Source: Actinomycetes bacterium (GTDB lineage Bacteria; Actinomycetota; Actinomycetes; Streptosporangiales; Streptosporangiaceae). Taken from it: DNA of 6,103 nucleotides. Location of the stretch: NCBI GenBank assembly GCA_023425615.1, contig JAFACJ010001170.1, positions 1 through 6,103 of the forward strand, written 5' to 3'. A program made the position numbers and the translations under genes. Below the pieces are notes generated by a model. That model worked only from the letters and a program-made list of their open reading frames with translations. It ran no database searches and had not been told where the DNA came from. Below, piece after piece: positions 1-5,681 of this stretch; positions within the stretch are counted from its first letter, which is position 1; each line of letters opens with the position of its first letter.

Positions 1-1017
1 CTCCGAGAGCCGCTGCTGGTTGCGCTCCTTCAGCTCGCGCAGCTCGGTCTGACCGCGCTCACCGCGCTCGTTCAGCTCGGCGAGCTCGGCCTCCAGCGGG
101 GTGCGCAGCGCGACCGCCGAACGCTCCAGTTCCGCCAGCGCGCCGCCCAGCAGGACCCTGGCCTGCCGGCGTGAGAGCGCGCCCCACAGCAGCCGCTCCA
201 GCTCGGGGAAGTTGCTGTCGGCCAGCAGCGCCTCCTCACCGCGGGCGAGGAAGCGCTGCTTGGCGTAGGAGGAGACCGGTACCACCGTCACCCGCTCGGC
301 GGGACGCCCCGTCGCCTCCACGATCTTGGCGGTCGTCGCCTCCACCAGCTCCCGCGGATCGGGCACCGTGTCGATCTTGGTGAGGACGCACAGCAGCGCG
401 TCGCCGTCCTCGGTGACCTCGGCGGTGCGCAGCGCCTGGCCGAGGAAGTGCAGCTCGCTCTCGGTGACGGCCTGCGTCGCGTCCACCACGAACAAGATCG
501 CGTGCGCCGACGGCAGGAACGCCAGCGTCGTCATGGTGTGCTCGGTGTACGCGCCGACACCGGGGGTGTCCACGAGCGTCAGCCCCGAGGCGAGCCGCGG
601 GTTGGGGGAGCGGACGTCGAGGCCGCGCACCCCCTTGTGGTTGTCCTTGTTGCCCTCCTCCGTGACGTACTCGGCGATCTGGTCACGGGAGATGACCACC
701 TCGCTCGGCTCCTCGCCCTCCGGGGCCAGCGTCACCGTGATCTCCTCGGTCTTCCCGTAGGAGATCGTCGACACCAGGTTCGTGGCGTAGTAGTCGTCGA
801 CCGGGAACAGCGGCTCCCGCTCGTCCAGCAGCGCGTTCAGCAGACTGGACTTGCCGCGCTTGAACTCCCCGCACACCACGGCCACCAGCTTGCCTTCGGC
901 CAGCAGCCGCGCCGCCTCCTCCAGCCGCCTCTTTGCCTCGGGAACGGCACCGGCGTGCGCCGCGAGCTCGGGGAACAGCGCCAGCACCTGCTGCCGCACC
1001 TTGTCGAAATCACTCAT
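1..1017 (-). CDS. Dynamin-family GTPase, C-terminus cut by window edge
   Basis: An open frame of 339 codons runs without a stop from the ATG at 1017 to the left edge, so the protein is incomplete at its C-terminus. GTPase motifs are in the expected order: P-loop GEFKRGKS (residues 50-57), DTPG (150-153), TKID (213-216) and a G5-like VPVSS near 247-251. A charged helix precedes the P-loop (about 20-41). From about 285 onward the sequence is leucine/glutamate-rich and probably helical or coiled coil, as in the stalk of bacterial dynamin-like proteins. The family binds and remodels membranes using GTP; no transmembrane segment lies in the visible part. The switch I region (FPVDDYYATNLVSTISYG, 71-88) differs from the usual proline/threonine form. 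GGGAG at 1024-1028 on this strand lies 6 nt before the ATG. The gene follows the Hsp70-WD40 gene by 40 nt, so co-transcription is likely. Family assignment is firm; the cellular role is inferred. Confidence 0.93.
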   Translation of the reverse strand, partial: MSDFDKVRQQVLALFPELAAHAGAVPEAKRRLEEAARLLAEGKLVAVVCGEFKRGKSSLLNALLDEREPLFPVDDYYATNLVSTISYGKTEEITVTLAPEGEEPSEVVISRDQIAEYVTEEGNKDNHKGVRGLDVRSPNPRLASGLTLVDTPGVGAYTEHTMTTLAFLPSAHAILFVVDATQAVTESELHFLGQALRTAEVTEDGDALLCVLTKIDTVPDPRELVEATTAKIVEATGRPAERVTVVPVSSYAKQRFLARGEEALLADSNFPELERLLWGALSRRQARVLLGGALAELERSAVALRTPLEAELAELNERGERGQTELRELKERNQQRLSE

Positions 1018-1057
1018 GTTCGTCTCCCGTCACCGCGGTGGAGGATGGGCGGAGTCT

Positions 1058-3379
1058 TCATGCGGGCTGTTCCAGTACCTGCCAGAGCTGGGTGGAGCCG
1101 TCGTGGCCTCCGGCGGCGAGGAGGGTTCCGTCGGAGCTGAAGGCGAGCGCCGTGATCGAGGTGCCGCGGCCCTTGAGGGGGTCGCCGATACGGGTCCGGT
1201 CTGCGGCGTCCCACAGGTGGACGGTGCCGTCCGCGCATCCGGTGGCCAGGAGGGACGGGGCGGCGGGGCAGAAGGCGACCTGGAGGAGCGCGGTGTCCGC
1301 CACGCCGAGGGGGTCGCCGAGAGCGGACCGCGCGGCGACGTCCCAGAGGGCGGCGGTGCCGTCTTCGCCGGAAGCGGCGAGGACGGTGCCGTCGTGGCTG
1401 AACTCCACCGAGCGGATGGCCTGGCCGTGGCCTTCCCAGGAGCGGTCCAGCGGGGACTGCTCATCGACGCTCCAGAACCGGACGGTGCCGTCGGAGCAGC
1501 CCGCGGCCAGGACGGTGCCATCGGGGCTGAAGGCCAGGGCGCGGGGCTGTACGCCGACATGGAACGCCTGCGGGTCCTGCCTCCAGGTGCCGGTGTCCCA
1601 GAACAGGACGGAGCCGTCGTCGCGACCGGTGGCGAGGAGGTGCCCGCCTGGATGGAACGCCGCCGCCCGCACGGTGGAGTAGTGGTACTGGTTTTTCAGG
1701 GGTTTCCTGAGCCTGATCTGGGAGTGCATGTTCCACAGGAAGGTCTTCCCGTCATCCCCGCTTCCGGCGAGCACGGAGCCGTCGGGGCTGAAGGCGAGGG
1801 AGTGGAAGTGGGACTCCGCTATGAAGTGGTTCTCCCGCCCGCCGCTGGCGGTGTTCCAGATCAGGACGGTGCGCCGCAGGCTGGCGACGGCGAGGGTCTT
1901 CGTGCCGGGCCGGAACGCCATCGACGTGATGGGGCCGTCCTGTTCGAGAGTGCGGAGAACGACGGGCTCGGGGGACCAGACGAGACCGCCCTGGAGGGGC
2001 ATGGCCCTGGCGGGAGGTCCGGCGGTGGCCAGCCAGTCCGCGCTGGTGACCGTCGAGCCGGGGAGGGCGTGCCGCACCTTGATCTGGCCCGACTTGGCCG
2101 GGGCGCGCAGCCGCCACAGGGAGCTGTCGGCGGCGCGGACGACGGCGAGGGCGTCGCCCGCCCGGTAGACGTCTCCGGGCTGGACGAGCCAGCGCAGCAG
2201 GGTTCCGCTGCCGCCGGGGATGCTCCAGCGCAGCGGCACCTCGTTGCGCGGCGGCCGGTCGGGGTCGAGGAGCCGGTCGACCGGGCGCGCCCCGTGCCGC
2301 GCCGCGCCCGGCACGCCGGCGAGTTCGGGGTCCTCGGCACGGCGGAGCGGACGGCCGAAGGCGCGGTCGAGGGCGGCGGAGACGGCGGGCATGCGGGAGG
2401 CGCCGCCGGTCAGCAGGATGGCGTCCAGTTCGTCCGGTTTGACGCCGCAGCGGCTCAGGAGGTCGCGGCAGGCGTCGACGGTGCGGTCCAGCAGGGGCGC
2501 GGACAGCTCCTCCAGGGCGGAGCGGGACAGCCCGTAGGGGGGAGCGAACGGGGTGAGGAACTCCTCGGCGTGCTCGGCGTCGGTGAGCTGGTGCTTGATG
2601 CCGCGGACCAGGTCGCCCAGCGCGAGCCTGGCGCGCAGCCCCGGCAGGCCGCCCGGGGTGAGGAGCCCGGTGAGCTCGGCGTCGCCGGTCCGGTGGACGT
2701 GGGCGGACAGGAGCGCATCGACGTCACGGCCGCCGCAGTCCTCAAGGGCGGCGTGGCCGAGCACCTCGGTTCCGCCCTCGTGGCCGCCTTCGGTTCCGCC
2801 CTCGGTTCCGTCTTCGTTGAAGCGGACCAGCGCGGTGTCGAAGGTGCCGCCGCCGAAGTCGTACACCAGCACCAGCGCGCCCGCCTTGAACGCCTCACCC
2901 GCCGTGGGCGCCAGCGCCGCGGCGACGGGCTCGGGCAGCAGCTCCACCTCGGGGAACCCGGCCGCCTCGCCCGCCGAGATCATCGACGTCCAGCGGGGGC
3001 CCGCCGGGCGGTAGCCCGCGGGGACGGTCAGCAGCAGCCGCTCGACCGCGCCGCCCGCCAGCTCCCGGGCCTGCGCCGCCATCACCCGCAGAACGGCGGT
3101 GATGAGTTCCTCCGCGGTGAGGGAGCGGTCGCCGAGCATGATGGGCGCGTCCTGCCCGAGTTCGCGCTTGAACTCCGCGCGGTACCGCGCGGGATCGGTC
3201 CGCTTGCGCCGCTCGGCCGCGATTCCGACCAGCAGGTCGGCACCGTCCAGGTACACCGAGGACGGCCACGAGTAGGAACCGCTCCCCGGCTCCTTCACCG
3301 GCCGAACCCGGCCCCCGTCCACCAGCGCCCCGGAGGACGAGGTCGTGCCGAAGTCGACGACGAGAACGGATTCGGCCAC
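1058..3379 (-). CDS. Hsp70-type ATPase fused to lipoyl-like domain and seven-bladed WD40 propeller
   Basis: 773 aa, GTG start, preceded by a G-rich stretch (3384-3388) that is a weak ribosome binding site. The start is supported because the Hsp70 phosphate-1 motif DFGTTSSS begins at residue 9, as in DnaK. The ATPase domain covers about 1-365 and keeps the expected catalytic residues: D9, K71, E150 (EPVAAAL), D174, T179 and D181 (YDFGGGTFD). It also has GGRDVD (216-221) and the adenosine motif LLTGGASRMP (322-331), so it should hydrolyse ATP. The usual interdomain linker and substrate-binding domain are absent. Instead, about 380-455 resembles a lipoyl/biotinyl hammerhead without the modified lysine. 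Residues about 473-768 form seven WD40 repeats (SPDG, DDG and LWD signatures), one complete propeller. No signal peptide or membrane segment is seen, so it is probably cytoplasmic. It probably leads an operon with the dynamin-like GTPase. Domain calls are strong; partner and substrate are unknown. Confidence 0.93.
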   Translation of the reverse strand: MAESVLVVDFGTTSSSGALVDGGRVRPVKEPGSGSYSWPSSVYLDGADLLVGIAAERRKRTDPARYRAEFKRELGQDAPIMLGDRSLTAEELITAVLRVMAAQARELAGGAVERLLLTVPAGYRPAGPRWTSMISAGEAAGFPEVELLPEPVAAALAPTAGEAFKAGALVLVYDFGGGTFDTALVRFNEDGTEGGTEGGHEGGTEVLGHAALEDCGGRDVDALLSAHVHRTGDAELTGLLTPGGLPGLRARLALGDLVRGIKHQLTDAEHAEEFLTPFAPPYGLSRSALEELSAPLLDRTVDACRDLLSRCGVKPDELDAILLTGGASRMPAVSAALDRAFGRPLRRAEDPELAGVPGAARHGARPVDRLLDPDRPPRNEVPLRWSIPGGSGTLLRWLVQPGDVYRAGDALAVVRAADSSLWRLRAPAKSGQIKVRHALPGSTVTSADWLATAGPPARAMPLQGGLVWSPEPVVLRTLEQDGPITSMAFRPGTKTLAVASLRRTVLIWNTASGGRENHFIAESHFHSLAFSPDGSVLAGSGDDGKTFLWNMHSQIRLRKPLKNQYHYSTVRAAAFHPGGHLLATGRDDGSVLFWDTGTWRQDPQAFHVGVQPRALAFSPDGTVLAAGCSDGTVRFWSVDEQSPLDRSWEGHGQAIRSVEFSHDGTVLAASGEDGTAALWDVAARSALGDPLGVADTALLQVAFCPAAPSLLATGCADGTVHLWDAADRTRIGDPLKGRGTSITALAFSSDGTLLAAGGHDGSTQLWQVLEQPA
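1073..1963 (-). repeat. Seven WD40 repeats within the Hsp70 fusion gene
   Basis: Seven units of about 35-45 codons each correspond to residues 473-510, 515-550, 558-595, 600-638, 646-680, 688-724 and 731-767. Each ends in a W-D/N/S/Q pair or a close variant (IWN, LWN, FWD, FWS, LWD, LWD, LWQ), and most carry a PDG or SDG turn after an AFS strand. Only the fifth has a clear GH dipeptide. Seven units is the usual count for one closed beta-propeller, which normally serves as a protein-docking platform. The shared codons produce visible DNA-level direct repeats around the AFSPDG turns. Confidence 0.88.
2765..2809 (-). repeat. 12-bp in-frame repeat in the Hsp70 ATPase domain
   Basis: On the minus strand the unit GGA ACC GAG GGC occurs almost four times in a row, encoding GTEGGTEGGHEGGTE (residues 191-205). 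It lies just after the DFGGGTFD phosphate motif, at the point where DnaK has only a short loop before the strand leading to its GGEDFD motif. The third copy differs (GGC CAC GAG GGC). The result is an acidic, glycine-rich insertion, probably a flexible surface loop created by local duplication. Confidence 0.8.
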
Positions 3380-3452
3380 AAGACCCCCACCACACGACTC
3401 CGGCCGACGGACTGCCGGCCAACGGGAGCATGCTAAAGACGGAAGGGCCGTG

Positions 3453-3475
3453 AAATCCCCTCACAGCGGGGTTTT
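3453..3475. promoter_or_regulatory. Small inverted repeat AAATCCCC...GGGGTTTT
   Basis: The arms at 3453-3460 and 3468-3475 can pair over eight positions with one T-T mismatch around a 7-nt loop. On the plus strand it ends in a short T run and so looks terminator-like, but no plus-strand gene ends before it. It is more likely part of the Hsp70 promoter or leader region, or chance. Confidence 0.3.
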
Positions 3476-3524
3476 GTACTTGTTCCGCGAGAACGGCACC
3501 ACCGCCCCCGATCTGGGCATGGCC

Positions 3525-3560
3525 ATAACGGCGATAAGGACTTAACGTCCATAAGGCTTA
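3525..3560. promoter_or_regulatory. TAAG/CTTA repeat pair, possible operator
   Basis: Two small palindromes, TAAGGACTTA (3535-3544) and TAAGGCTTA (3552-3560), lie 17 nt apart start to start. Each is preceded by A, so ATAAGG repeats directly at 3534 and 3551. A weaker copy, ATAACGG, begins at 3525. Such spaced A/T-rich half-sites in a very GC-rich background suggest binding sites for a regulator of one or both divergent genes. The regulator is not identified. Confidence 0.4.
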
Positions 3561-3561
3561 C

Positions 3562-3590
3562 TCATCATGAATTCCCCATTTTCATGGTGA
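3562..3590. promoter_or_regulatory. 29-bp imperfect palindrome upstream of the serine hydrolase
   Basis: Arms TCATCATGAA (3562-3571) and TTCATGGTGA (3581-3590) pair at all ten positions if one G-T wobble is allowed, around the 9-nt centre TTCCCCATT. The core CATGAA/TTCATG is perfect. It ends 20 nt before the GGGAG ribosome binding site of the hydrolase. It could be an operator for a dimeric repressor or, if transcribed, a leader hairpin. It is the best regulatory candidate in this gap. Confidence 0.5.
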
Positions 3591-3620
3591 TATCGCCCCC
3601 CTCGTGCCACGGGAGCCACC

Positions 3621-4754
3621 ATGCGTCGCAGCCCCCTGTCCCTGGCCCTCACCACCACCCTCGCTTTCGGCATCGCCGTCTCGGCACCGGTATCTGCACC
3701 CGCGCGGGCTGACTCCGCGCCCGCGGACTCCGCGCCCGCGGCGGCCGCCGGAGTGTGGCCGTACTCGGTGCTGCCGGGATTCGACCCGCTCCGTCCGTCG
3801 GCCGACCCCGTCGCGCTGACGAGCGCGCCGCGCGACCTGAACGTCACCTACACCTACGAAGGCGAGACCCGCACCCTGAAGGACTACCTGAAGCGCACCG
3901 CCCAAGGGTTCGCGGTGCTGGACGGCGACGAGATCGTCGGCGAGTGGTACGCCGCCGGATACTCGGCGGAGTCGCTGTTCCAGTCCTGGTCGGCGGGGAA
4001 GTCGTTCACCTCGGACGCGGTGGGCGTCGCCCTCGGGGAGGGGAGGATCCGGTCGCTGGAGGACACCGTCGGCGACTACGTGCCCGAACTGGCCGGAACG
4101 GACTACGGACGGGTGAGGCTGCGGAACCTGCTGCGCATGTCGTCGGGCATGCGATGGGACGAGGACGTCGACGACGTCACCCTGCACGTGTCCGTGAGCA
4201 TGGGCTGGCGCTCGACCCTGCGCATGGCGGCCTCCCGCAGGAGGGCGCAGGAGCAGGGAAGCGGGTTCAACTACAGCAGCATGGATTCGGCGGTCCTCGC
4301 GCTCGTCGTGCAGAGGGCCACCGGCATGCCGCTCCACTCCTACCTGGAGGACAGGATCTGGGCGCCGTCCGGCATGGCCGGGATCGCCTACCTAGGCAAC
4401 GACTCCAACGGCAACGGCCTCGGCTACTGCTGCGTCTACGCCACCGTCCGCGACTTCGCCCGCTTCGGCAAGATGATGCTCGACGGCGGCACCGTGAAGG
4501 GACGCCAGGTAGTACCCGCCTCCTGGATCTCCCAGGCCACCACCCCCTCAGGCGTCAACTCCCGCTACGGCCTGCACTGGTGGATCGACCCCGGAGAAGG
4601 CTTCTACGCCACCGGCCTCGGCGACCAGAAGATCTACGTCTCCACCAAGCACCACGTCGTCATAGCCCGCAACACCCTCCTCAACCTGGAAAGCGGCGAC
4701 ACCCTCCCCGCCCTACGCGCCATAGCCGCCGAAGTAGCCCGCACCCGCCCCTGA
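3621..4754 (+). CDS. Secreted beta-lactamase-fold serine hydrolase (COG1680 / NylB-like)
   Basis: 377 aa, ATG start with GGGAG 5 nt upstream. An N-terminal Sec-type signal peptide is visible: MRRS, a hydrophobic stretch to about residue 22, and a likely cut after ARA (residue 30). The mature protein starts with an Ala/Pro/Asp-rich linker and is predicted to be extracellular. The catalytic motif SxxK is SAGK at 124-127. The tyrosine motif is YSS (218-220), followed by a helix ending in RATG. The third motif is GLGDQ (333-337). This set matches class C beta-lactamase/esterase-like proteins close to 6-aminohexanoate-dimer hydrolase, where the last motif is usually GLGGQ, rather than true beta-lactamases with YxN and KTG. 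The reaction is probably hydrolysis of an amide or ester through an acyl-serine; the substrate cannot be told. It is divergent from the Hsp70 gene and convergent with the amidohydrolase gene, so apparently a single-gene unit. Confidence 0.92.
   Translation: MRRSPLSLALTTTLAFGIAVSAPVSAPARADSAPADSAPAAAAGVWPYSVLPGFDPLRPSADPVALTSAPRDLNVTYTYEGETRTLKDYLKRTAQGFAVLDGDEIVGEWYAAGYSAESLFQSWSAGKSFTSDAVGVALGEGRIRSLEDTVGDYVPELAGTDYGRVRLRNLLRMSSGMRWDEDVDDVTLHVSVSMGWRSTLRMAASRRRAQEQGSGFNYSSMDSAVLALVVQRATGMPLHSYLEDRIWAPSGMAGIAYLGNDSNGNGLGYCCVYATVRDFARFGKMMLDGGTVKGRQVVPASWISQATTPSGVNSRYGLHWWIDPGEGFYATGLGDQKIYVSTKHHVVIARNTLLNLESGDTLPALRAIAAEVARTRP
3711..3740 (+). repeat. Perfect 15-bp tandem duplication in the post-signal linker
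   Basis: GACTCCGCGCCCGCG occurs twice back to back, encoding DSAPADSAPA (residues 31-40) immediately after the predicted signal-peptide cut. No base differs between copies, which indicates a recent duplication. It lengthens a disordered linker and should not affect the fold. Confidence 0.85.
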
Positions 4755-4755
4755 A

Positions 4756-4792
4756 CATCAAAACATCAGAAGTGATGCGGGGGGTGCTGATG
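4756..4792. terminator. Nested CATCA/TGATG inverted repeats in the convergent gap
   Basis: Two copies of CATCA (4756-4760, 4764-4768) are followed by two copies of TGATG (4773-4777, 4788-4792). The inner pair forms a perfect 5-bp stem with a 4-nt loop. The outer copies can pair around it, and CATCAG (4764-4769) with CTGATG (4787-4792) gives an alternative 6-bp stem. The position just after the hydrolase stop codon fits transcription termination between convergent genes. The stems are short and there is no U run, so the call is weak. Confidence 0.3.
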
Positions 4793-4898
4793 CGACTGAA
4801 GGGAAGTGAGGCCGCGTCAATCGGCAGGAAGAGCCATGTCGGTCTTCGGCGGTGATGTCGGGCTTTGCCTTTGCCGGGCGGGGCGCCGTCGCCGTCCG

Positions 4899-5621
4899 TC
4901 ACCGTTCCGGGGCGGGGTCGCTGAGGGTGGCTCGGGCGAGGGCGCCGGGTTCGGGGCCGGCGTCGGCGAGGAGGACGCCGGCGGGCGACCAGATGCGGGA
5001 GCGGCCCGCGGGACGGGTGTAGCCCTCGCCGGTGGGAGAGGCGAAGCTGGCCATGGCGACCCAGACGCCATGGGCGGCGGCGATGCGCAGGGCGCGTTCG
5101 GCCTGGATGTGCGCCTCCTCCTCGAAGTCCAGGACGGAGGCGGCGTAAACGTCGATGCCCAGAGCGGCGGTGTCGGCGGAATGCCGGAGGACGCCGGTGT
5201 CCTTGCAGATGGCCAGGCCCAGACGCCACCCGTCGACATCGAGCACCGCGGGGACCGGACCGGGAGCGAAGCACGCGGCCTCTCCGCCGCCCAGCCACAT
5301 CTTGCGGTAGGCGACGGAGGCACCTGCGCCGTCGACGGCCAGCAGAGCGATATGCCGCCGGTCCGCCTCCCCGCGCACGGGCGCCCCGGCCAGCGCCAGA
5401 GAGCCCGTCTCGGCACAGGCCGCGATGAGGGGCGCCAGCCGCGGATCACCGGGAGAGACCGGCGCGGCGTCGAACTCATAGCCGGTCAACGACAGTTCGG
5501 GAAAGACCACCACGCGAGCCCCGGCGGCACGGACCGCCACCGCGTGCGCCTCCGCGTTCGCGGCCACATCACGCGACACACACGGAGGCTGAGCGACGGC
5601 GATGACGAGCGGCTCACGCAC
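4899..5621 (-). CDS. Carbon-nitrogen hydrolase (nitrilase superfamily)
   Basis: 240 aa from the GTG at 5621. The frame stays open upstream to another GTG at 5660, but GGGAG five nt before 5621 and the family's usual N-terminus (EPLVIAVAQ, just after the start) favour the shorter form. The catalytic triad is visible, numbered from the chosen start: Glu42 in FPELSLTGYE, Lys107 in YRKMWLGGGE, and Cys139 in LAICKD. The family hydrolyses non-peptide C-N bonds (amides, carbamoyl groups or nitriles) through a cysteine thioester. The region after the cysteine (RHSADTAALGIDVYAAS) fits the amidase branches better than true nitrilases, but the substrate cannot be assigned. No signal peptide is seen, so it is probably cytoplasmic. 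It is slightly short for the family yet appears complete. It is convergent with the serine hydrolase gene; no operon partner lies within the window. Confidence 0.9.
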   Translation of the reverse strand: MREPLVIAVAQPPCVSRDVAANAEAHAVAVRAAGARVVVFPELSLTGYEFDAAPVSPGDPRLAPLIAACAETGSLALAGAPVRGEADRRHIALLAVDGAGASVAYRKMWLGGGEAACFAPGPVPAVLDVDGWRLGLAICKDTGVLRHSADTAALGIDVYAASVLDFEEEAHIQAERALRIAAAHGVWVAMASFASPTGEGYTRPAGRSRIWSPAGVLLADAGPEPGALARATLSDPAPER

Positions 5622-5626
5622 GAGAA

Positions 5627-5631
5627 CTCCC
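5627..5631 (-). promoter_or_regulatory. Ribosome binding site that fixes the amidohydrolase start
   Basis: GGGAG on the minus strand, with a 5-nt spacer to the GTG at 5621. The in-frame upstream GTG at 5660 has no comparable purine block, so the protein most likely begins MREPLVIAVAQ. Confidence 0.65.
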
Positions 5632-5681
5632 GCACCACATCGACTGAGACCACGAAACACCCCCAGAATGCCACGCCACCC

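Larger units (their letters stand above)
3380..3620. promoter_or_regulatory. Divergent control region between Hsp70-WD40 gene and serine hydrolase gene
   Basis: These 241 nt separate two divergently transcribed genes and contain no supported ORF. The right half (about 3451-3595) is clearly richer in A and T than the flanking genes, as expected for promoters. On the minus strand TAGCAT (3430-3435) resembles an actinobacterial -10 hexamer and would give a leader of about 45 nt for the Hsp70 gene, but no good -35 lies at the right distance. I could not name a convincing -10/-35 pair for the plus-strand gene. Its ribosome binding site is GGGAG at 3611-3615, 5 nt before the ATG. Confidence 0.6.

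Noticed and set aside
3402..3420. GGCCG...CGGCC inverted repeat in the Hsp70 leader
   Set aside because: Only 5 bp of pure G/C in a GC-rich background, so chance is likely.
851..3436. Plus-strand open frame of 861 codons opposite the Hsp70-WD40 gene
   Set aside because: It is an antisense shadow. The minus-strand frame encodes clear Hsp70 and WD40 motifs, while this frame gives low-complexity Gly/Ala/Arg-rich text with no recognisable domain. Long antisense frames are common in GC-rich genes.
3482..3494. GTTC-N5-GAAC as an SOS (LexA) box
   Set aside because: The actinobacterial box is GAAC-N4-GTTC. This has the reverse order and a different spacing.
3755..4855. Plus-strand frame of 366 codons overlapping the serine hydrolase
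   Set aside because: Arg/Pro-rich out-of-frame product. The signal peptide, SxxK and GLGDQ motifs are all in the 3621 frame.
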